From an uncultured Oscillospiraceae bacterium (lineage in GTDB: Bacteria; Bacillota; Clostridia; Oscillospirales; Oscillospiraceae), in the NCBI GenBank assembly GCA_934661715.1, contig CAKUJL010000064.1, forward strand, positions 1-7,876: a DNA stretch of 7,876 nucleotides, read 5' to 3'. The notes under the pieces were generated by a model, which saw only the letters and a program-made list of their open reading frames with translations, was not told where the DNA came from and ran no database searches. Shown in pieces: positions 6,780 to 7,876 of this stretch. Every line of letters starts with the position of its first letter. Position 1 is the stretch's first letter. The position numbers were made by a program, and so were the translations under genes.

Positions 6780-6801
6780 AATAGCGCATTTTTTCGCTAT
6801 T
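6780..6801. repeat. Inverted repeat AATAGCG / CGCTATT, candidate operator
   Basis: The 7-bp arms AATAGCG (6780-6786) and CGCTATT (6795-6801) match perfectly around an 8-nt T-rich centre. The half-site CGCTAT also occurs at 6725-6730 near the operon promoter. It is located mid-way between the two promoters, which suits an operator. As an RNA hairpin it would be weak. Confidence 0.35.
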
Positions 6802-6838
6802 TTTCACAATTAGAACAGCGAATGTTGCATTTTCCCAA

Positions 6839-6852
6839 AAATCGCACGATTT
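6839..6852. repeat. Near-perfect 14-bp palindrome AAATCG-CA-CGATTT, candidate IclR operator
   Basis: The arms AAATCG and CGATTT are separated by only 2 bp. Compact palindromes of about 14-15 bp with AAAT/ATTT arms resemble the operators described for IclR-family dimers. It lies about 90 bp upstream of the iclR -35 element and about 120 bp from the operon -35. No footprint can be inferred from sequence alone. Confidence 0.4.
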
Positions 6853-6902
6853 CCCTGCGTATTTCCCCGAATAAATGTTTGGTTTTTCAAGCAATCTATC
6901 TA

Positions 6903-6927
6903 TTTCTATCGAAAGAAATCATAGAAA
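6903..6927. repeat. Inverted repeat TTTCTAT / ATAGAAA upstream of the iclR promoter
   Basis: Perfect 7-bp arms at 6903-6909 and 6921-6927 flank an 11-bp centre. The repeat ends 15 bp before the iclR -35 element, a position suited to autoregulation. The arms are AT-rich, so chance is a real alternative. Confidence 0.35.
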
Positions 6928-6942
6928 AACGCGATTTGGCAC

Positions 6943-6971
6943 TTGCATCCGTGTCGTCTCGATGCTAAAAT
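6943..6971 (+). promoter_or_regulatory. Promoter of the iclR-family gene
   Basis: The -35 is TTGCAT (6943-6948), the spacer is 17 bp, and the -10 is TAAAAT (6966-6971), with an upstream TG at 6963-6964 forming an extended -10. Transcription would start near 6978, leaving a leader of about 25 nt that contains the ribosome site AGGAG (6991-6995). Confidence 0.65.
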
Positions 6972-6990
6972 AAGCAAAAATTGGTGTTGC

Positions 6991-6995
6991 AGGAG
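6991..6995 (+). promoter_or_regulatory. Ribosome binding site deciding the iclR start
   Basis: AGGAG lies 7 nt before the ATG at 7003. The frame is open back to 6943, but that earlier ATG falls inside the predicted -35 element and would add 20 residues not seen in the family. The start is therefore placed at 7003. Confidence 0.7.
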
Positions 6996-7002
6996 CGATC
7001 AC

Positions 7003-7752
7003 ATGGTACAGTCTCTTGACCGTGCGATGGACATACTGTCCATCTTAGAAAAAGAAAACAGTGCAAGCGTAACAGAAATCGCAGCAAAGCTTGAAGTGAA
7101 CAAAAGTACGGCCTCCCGTCTTCTGGAAACGCTCAAGCAGCATGAGATGGTTCGTGTGGATCCCGCGACGAAGCGCTACCTGCTGGGCTTTCGTATTCTT
7201 CACCTCGGCGAGGGCGTCAAGCGCAATATCAACGTCATCTCCATTGCGCGTCCGTTCATGGCAAAGTTGTACGATGAATTAAACGAGAGCGTACATCTGT
7301 GCGCCTTCAGCCCCGACTCAGTCTATGTGGTCGATCAGGTACAGTCCAACAAGGCTTACAATCTATCCGCAAGCGTTGGTATGCCGGAGCCGATCCACTG
7401 CTCATCGGTTGGAAAGTGCATTCTGGCCTACCTTACCCCGACAAACGTCGACCGTTTGCTGAAGGATTATGTCTTCACGCCATATACGCCGAAGACGATC
7501 ACCGATGCAAATGAACTCAAAAAGCAGCTTGTAAAAATTCGCGAACAGGGATACGCCGTTGACAATGAGGAAATCGCACTCGGCGTGCGCTGCATTGCTG
7601 CGCCTGTCTATAATTACCGTGGAAACGTAAAATACAGCCTCGGCATTTCCGGCACCACCTCCAACATCCGCCCGTCGACCATTGATCGCTACGTTAGCGC
7701 ACTTCAAGATGCCTGTGCGCAGATTAGTCAGGCCCTCGGCTACCGGCAGTAA
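7003..7752 (+). CDS. IclR-family transcriptional regulator
   Basis: A 249-residue DNA-binding regulator, full length for the family. The N-terminus MVQSLDRAMDILSIL is the classic IclR first helix. A winged helix-turn-helix follows, with SVTEIAAKLEV and the recognition helix NKSTASRLLETL at about 22-44, and the wing near 52-62. The effector domain spans about 75-249. It carries the signatures GMPEPIHCSSVGK (126-138) and GYAVDNEEIALGVRCIAAP (from 183), plus the C-terminal SGTTSNIRPS segment. Such proteins sense small catabolic metabolites and repress or activate adjacent operons. Divergent placement across a shared control region strongly suggests that it controls the leftward operon and possibly itself. 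The effector is unknown. Its gene ends in TAA, with an imperfect hairpin signal about 50 bp further on. Confidence 0.95.
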   Translation: MVQSLDRAMDILSILEKENSASVTEIAAKLEVNKSTASRLLETLKQHEMVRVDPATKRYLLGFRILHLGEGVKRNINVISIARPFMAKLYDELNESVHLCAFSPDSVYVVDQVQSNKAYNLSASVGMPEPIHCSSVGKCILAYLTPTNVDRLLKDYVFTPYTPKTITDANELKKQLVKIREQGYAVDNEEIALGVRCIAAPVYNYRGNVKYSLGISGTTSNIRPSTIDRYVSALQDACAQISQALGYRQ

Positions 7753-7795
7753 GTGCAAAGCAAGATGCCCTGAGACAGTGCTGAAACATACGGAC

Positions 7796-7827
7796 AAAAA
7801 ACCACTGGTAATCATAATCACCAGTGG
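7796..7827 (-). terminator. Rho-independent terminator of a convergent gene beyond the right edge
   Basis: CCACTGGT (7802-7809) pairs perfectly with ACCAGTGG (7820-7827) around a 10-nt loop. Read on the minus strand, the hairpin is followed by six T residues (complement of 7796-7801), the hallmark of an intrinsic terminator for leftward transcription. On the plus strand the hairpin is followed by a mixed tail with only a short T-run, so it would stop iclR transcripts less efficiently, though it may act in both directions. Confidence 0.65.
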
Positions 7828-7876
7828 CCTGCACTCTTTATGAACTGTGCGAATTTCTTCTGCGAGATTTCTCCAT

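Larger units (their letters stand above)
6613..7002. other. Divergent control region without a gene (390 bp)
   Basis: This AT-rich stretch separates the leftward operon from the rightward iclR gene. The open frames crossing it are short, low in complexity and have no ribosome site, so I see no gene here. It contains one sigma-A-type promoter per direction and at least four inverted or palindromic repeats between 6709 and 6927. That fits a shared regulatory region for the IclR protein. Base composition drops clearly relative to the flanking coding DNA. Confidence 0.75.

Noticed and set aside
1..7876. CRISPR arrays, insertion sequences, tRNA or rRNA genes, phage or defence genes
   Set aside because: No spaced direct repeats, transposase-like frames, terminal inverted repeats or structured RNA signatures were seen on either strand.

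Overview
The window looks like part of an accessory catabolic locus from a moderately GC-rich anaerobic Firmicute, most plausibly a gut-type Clostridia/Oscillospiraceae member. This is inference. It rests on the purine-rich AGGAG-type ribosome binding sites, sigma-A-type promoters, the gene families present, and an AT-rich control region set against GC-richer genes. I could not run a species-level comparison.

Layout. Five genes lie head-to-tail on the minus strand and read leftward from about 6612. They encode a small RpiB/LacAB-type sugar-phosphate isomerase-like protein (5998-6612), an IolD-like thiamine-diphosphate enzyme (4111-5985), a zinc-dependent medium-chain dehydrogenase (2943-4058), an FAD-binding subunit of a molybdenum hydroxylase (1927-2805), and a fused [2Fe-2S]/molybdopterin subunit of the same enzyme that runs off the left edge (1-1869). 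An IclR-family regulator (7003-7752) is transcribed divergently. The 390-bp AT-rich gap between the two arms holds a good candidate promoter for each direction and several inverted repeats that could be IclR operators. A hairpin with a T-tract on the minus strand, just after iclR, looks like the terminator of a convergent gene beyond the right edge.

How the genes may work together. The arrangement suggests one regulated catabolic operon. The IolD-like enzyme belongs to a family that hydrolyses C-C bonds in cyclic 1,2-diketones (trihydroxycyclohexane-dione in inositol breakdown). The Zn dehydrogenase could produce a keto group, the RpiB-like protein could isomerise an aldose/ketose-type intermediate, and the molybdenum enzyme could hydroxylate a ring or oxidise an aldehyde. 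Its visible active-site residues resemble xanthine dehydrogenase more than aldehyde oxidase. No other inositol (iolBCEG-type) or purine pathway gene is visible here, and I do not recognise this combination as a characterised pathway. That makes the operon as a whole the most interesting object in the window.
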